64,000 nt of DNA, taken from NCBI GenBank assembly GCA_041402045.1, contig JAWKSZ010000015.1, positions 76,587 to 140,586 of the forward strand, in the 5' to 3' direction. Origin of the DNA: JAGQRJ01 sp041402045. Its GTDB lineage: Bacteria > Planctomycetota > J058. The translations under genes were made by a program, and so were the position numbers. Of the stretch, positions 61,941 to 64,000 are shown one piece after another. The notes under the pieces were generated by a model. It saw nothing but the letters and a program-made list of their open reading frames with translations. It made no database searches and was not told the origin of the DNA. Every line of letters begins with the position of its first letter. Within the stretch, counting starts at the first letter, position 1.

Positions 61941-62689
61941 CGCTCCACCTCCCCCTCGGCCAGTGTCCCAGGCGGCTCAGCGTCCGCAAGCGCGCGCGCC
62001 TGGACGGGCTGCTCCCCCACGAGCCGGCCGTCCTCGAGGCGCACGATCCGGTCGGCGTAGGGCAGGATCCGCCGGTCGTGGGTCACGATCAGCACGGTCA
62101 CCCCGCGGCGGTCGGCCAGGCGCCGGAGGAGCTGCATGACCTGGGTCCCGCTGTCCTTGTCGAGGGCGGCGGTGGGCTCGTCGGCGAACACGAGGTCGGG
62201 GTCCCCGACCACGGCGCGGGCCACCGCCACCCGCTGCTTCTGGCCGCCCGAGAGCTCCTCGGGGAGGAAGTCCAGGCGGTGACCGAGCCCGACCAGCTCC
62301 AACGCCCGCGTGCAGCGCGCGCGCCAGTCCCGACACGCCTCCGGGCCCTGGACCTCGAGGCCCATGCGCACGTTCTGGATCGCGGTCAGGCTCCCGTGCA
62401 GGTTGTGCGCCTGGAAAATGAACCCCAGGCGGCGCCGGAGTCGGATCAAGGTCTCGGCCTCGGCGCCGAGGAGCTCCTCGCCCAGGAGCTCGACGCTCCC
62501 CTGCTGCAGCGTGCGCAGGCAGCCGATCAGGGTCAGGAGGGTGGTCTTGCCCGAGCCCGAGGGGCCCATGAGCACGACGACCTCCCCGCCGCGCAGCTCG
62601 AGGTCGATCCCGTGCAGGACCTCGACCGCCGTCGACCCTGCGCCGAAGGCGTGGGACACCCCGCGCACGCGGACCGTGGGCGCGGCCAC
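61937..62689 (-). CDS. ABC transporter ATPase, DevA/MacB-type
   Basis: A 250-aa ATPase of the lipoprotein/macrolide exporter group. Walker A GPSGSGKTT, Q-loop FIFQAHNLHGSLTAIQNV, signature LSGGQKQRVAVARAVVGDPDLVFADEPTAALD and the H-loop VTHD are complete. The FQAHNL(L/H)xxLTA-x-QNV text is typical of DevA. Start GTG at 62689 shares its G with the permease stop (TAGTG); the stop overlaps the small acidic gene. Confidence 0.92.
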   Translation of the reverse strand: MAAPTVRVRGVSHAFGAGSTAVEVLHGIDLELRGGEVVVLMGPSGSGKTTLLTLIGCLRTLQQGSVELLGEELLGAEAETLIRLRRRLGFIFQAHNLHGSLTAIQNVRMGLEVQGPEACRDWRARCTRALELVGLGHRLDFLPEELSGGQKQRVAVARAVVGDPDLVFADEPTAALDKDSGTQVMQLLRRLADRRGVTVLIVTHDRRILPYADRIVRLEDGRLVGEQPVQARALADAEPPGTLAEGEVER

Positions 62690-63867
62690 TAGAACAGCTC
62701 CGCGGGGTCCGCCGCGTTCAGGCGCCGGGTGGCGATCGCCCCCGAGATCGCGCACATGCTCGCGGTCAACGCGAGCACGAACACCGGCCGGGTCCAGGGC
62801 ATGGAGATCGGGAGCGCCGTGGCCTTGGCCGCGACGCGGTAGAGCACCAGGCTCAGGAGCAGCCCGGGCACGAAGCCGAAGCACGCGAGCCCCAGGGCCT
62901 CCTCGAACACGACCCCCAGGAAGTAGCGCGGGCGATACCCGATCGCCTTGAACGTGGCGTACTCGGCGAGGTGGTCCTGCACGTCGGTGGCCAGCACCTG
63001 GTAGACGATCACCAGCCCGACCACGACCCCCATGGCCACGCCGAAGCCGAACACGAACCCGATCGGCGTCTGCCGCGCCTGGTAGCTCTGCTCCGCCGCG
63101 ACCCACTCGGCCTTGGAGAACGCGCGGGCGTCGCGCTCGGGGAAGGCGGCCTCGATCCGCCGCGCCACCGCCGCCGGGTCGCTCCCCGGCGCGAGACCGA
63201 GCAGGACCGCGGTCGGCGCGCCGGGGATCCGCCGGGGGAACAGGCGCAGGAAGGTCTGGTCCGAGACGACCAGCGCGCCGTCGATGTCGAAGGCCGCGCC
63301 GTGCACGAACTCGCCGCGCAGGGTCAGCTCGCGCCCGTTGACCTCGATCGTGAACGCCCCGTCGCTGGCCAGGGCCCGCGAGATTCGCGGGGGGAAGTCG
63401 CGCGCGCGGCGATCGACCAGGGCGCTGTCCCCGGCGCGCAGGACCCCGAGCTGCGCCTGCAGCGTGGGCAGCGCGAACACCTCGCGCTCGGGGTCGACCC
63501 CGACCACGCGGAAGTTCGTGGTGTCCCCGGTCTCGGGGTCGGTCCAGTAGAGCGTCCCCAGGTAGACGGGGGTCGCCCGCAGCACCGCCGGGTCGCGCAG
63601 GGCCTGGTAGAGCCGCGCCCGGGGCAGGGGGTTCGCCTCGCGCAGCGAGCGGAAGTCGGCGCTGACGAGCACTGCGTCGGCCACGAAGCTCCGGTGCAGG
63701 ATCACGCTGGTCTCGAACAGCGCGTTCATGAACCCGAGCTGCATGAAGATCAGCACGTTGGCGAAGGTCACCCCGCCCACCGCGGCCACCAGCCGCGTGC
63801 GGTTGTGCAGGAGCTGCAGCCAGCCCACGGGGAGCCGGCCCAGGAGCCGGGTGAGGAGGGCGGTCAC
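62689..63867 (-). CDS. ABC exporter permease, DevC-like FtsX family
   Basis: A 392-aa FtsX-like permease with four membrane helices and a large periplasmic loop. The text WLQLLHNRTRLVAAVGGVTFANVLIFMQLGFMNALFETS near the N-terminus, LQAQLGVLRAGDSALVD in the loop and YATFKAIGYRPRYFLGVVFEEALGLACFGFVPG near the C-terminus are characteristic of DevC, which with DevB and DevA exports glycolipids in cyanobacterial heterocysts and other substrates elsewhere. The GTG start overlaps the upstream gene stop. Confidence 0.92.
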   Translation of the reverse strand: MTALLTRLLGRLPVGWLQLLHNRTRLVAAVGGVTFANVLIFMQLGFMNALFETSVILHRSFVADAVLVSADFRSLREANPLPRARLYQALRDPAVLRATPVYLGTLYWTDPETGDTTNFRVVGVDPEREVFALPTLQAQLGVLRAGDSALVDRRARDFPPRISRALASDGAFTIEVNGRELTLRGEFVHGAAFDIDGALVVSDQTFLRLFPRRIPGAPTAVLLGLAPGSDPAAVARRIEAAFPERDARAFSKAEWVAAEQSYQARQTPIGFVFGFGVAMGVVVGLVIVYQVLATDVQDHLAEYATFKAIGYRPRYFLGVVFEEALGLACFGFVPGLLLSLVLYRVAAKATALPISMPWTRPVFVLALTASMCAISGAIATRRLNAADPAELF

Positions 63868-64000
63868 GGCGCGAACCGGGCGCGGACCTGGAGGTTCACG
63901 AAGCGCGCGGCGACCGCGCTGGACTCGGGGTCCAGCCGCACCAGCACGTCCACCACCCGGGCGTCGGTGTGCGCGGCGGGGTCGGCCTCGACCAGCGCCT
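63864..64000 (-). CDS. Membrane fusion protein, DevB/HlyD-type (C-terminal end, partial)
   Basis: The last 44 residues are visible (ALVEADPAAHTDARVVDVLVRLDPESSAVAARFVNLQVRARFAP). DARVVDVLVRLDPESSAVAARFVNLQV is the conserved C-terminal strand of DevB-like adaptor proteins. The gene continues beyond the right edge. Its stop overlaps the DevC start as GTGA, giving the order devB-devC-devA. Confidence 0.85.
   Translation of the reverse strand, partial: ALVEADPAAHTDARVVDVLVRLDPESSAVAARFVNLQVRARFAP

Overview
The window is a very GC-rich (estimated by eye at around 70%), densely coded bacterial chromosome segment. Neighbouring genes very often overlap by four bases, GTG starts are frequent, and intergenic gaps are small except where repeats sit. 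The gene families point to a diderm with LPS-type heptose sugars (gmhA, heptosyltransferase). They also include many sigma-54 regulators, a Gld-type ABC/DUF4340 cluster, a prokaryotic RING protein, FIST/V4R sensing, DUF4397 and carboxypeptidase-regulatory-like secreted proteins. My best guess is a high-GC Planctomycetota lineage; Myxococcota is the main alternative. No rRNA, tRNA or other marker fixes this, so the assignment is inference.

Layout: 1-6.1 kb is a two-component sigma-54 module. A sensor kinase/NtrC-type regulator pair lies between two divergent intergenic regions. Each region carries two back-to-back -24/-12 promoters around a shared 16-bp near-palindrome with almost identical geometry. 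The four promoters drive a lone receiver protein, a hemerythrin-like protein, a small zinc-ribbon protein and a secreted catalytically dead HtrA-like protein. 6.1-8.2 kb holds an ftsL-ftsI pair with a strong bidirectional terminator. 8.4-15.4 kb has a frameshifted membrane-anchored protein, an acyltransferase, a GAF/sigma-54 regulator, two repeat regions and a VWA protein. 15.8-18.4 kb has a GT9 glycosyltransferase, queE and a helical unknown. 18.5-23.4 kb has a bicarbonate-type (SLC4) transporter and a DUF368 (undecaprenyl-phosphate translocase family)/carboxypeptidase-regulatory-like pair.

23.5-27.3 kb is a sensory chain: FIST protein, V4R/XylR_N hybrid kinase, response regulator, and a damaged second response regulator. 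27.5-34.9 kb is a lipoprotein, a GldA-GldF-GldG type ABC system, a DUF4340 protein and a VOC protein in one tightly coupled operon. 35.5-39.1 kb encodes a PaoABC-type molybdenum aldehyde oxidoreductase. 40.1-41.7 kb has gmhA coupled to a medium-chain dehydrogenase. 42-47 kb has a secreted GH63/GH37-type glycosidase and small unknown proteins. 47-51.5 kb has a repeat array, a DUF4397 lipoprotein and a carboxypeptidase-regulatory-like protein. 51.5-54.2 kb has a TetR/Old Yellow Enzyme pair with a clear operator and a cytochrome b561-type protein. 54.7-59.7 kb is a TetR-led molybdoenzyme operon resembling 4-hydroxybenzoyl-CoA reductase. 59.8-64 kb has a RING-type membrane protein, an M28 peptidase, an 84-aa protein and a DevBCA-type exporter running off the edge.

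The strongest new observation is the paired divergent sigma-54 promoter architecture at 1.5 and 5.2 kb. Other notable structure: GNA-loop hairpin repeat arrays downstream of two genes, an eight-copy 43-bp tandem repeat, a perfect 34-bp inverted repeat, a perfect 44-bp palindrome, and a run of apparent single-base deletions that may be assembly errors.
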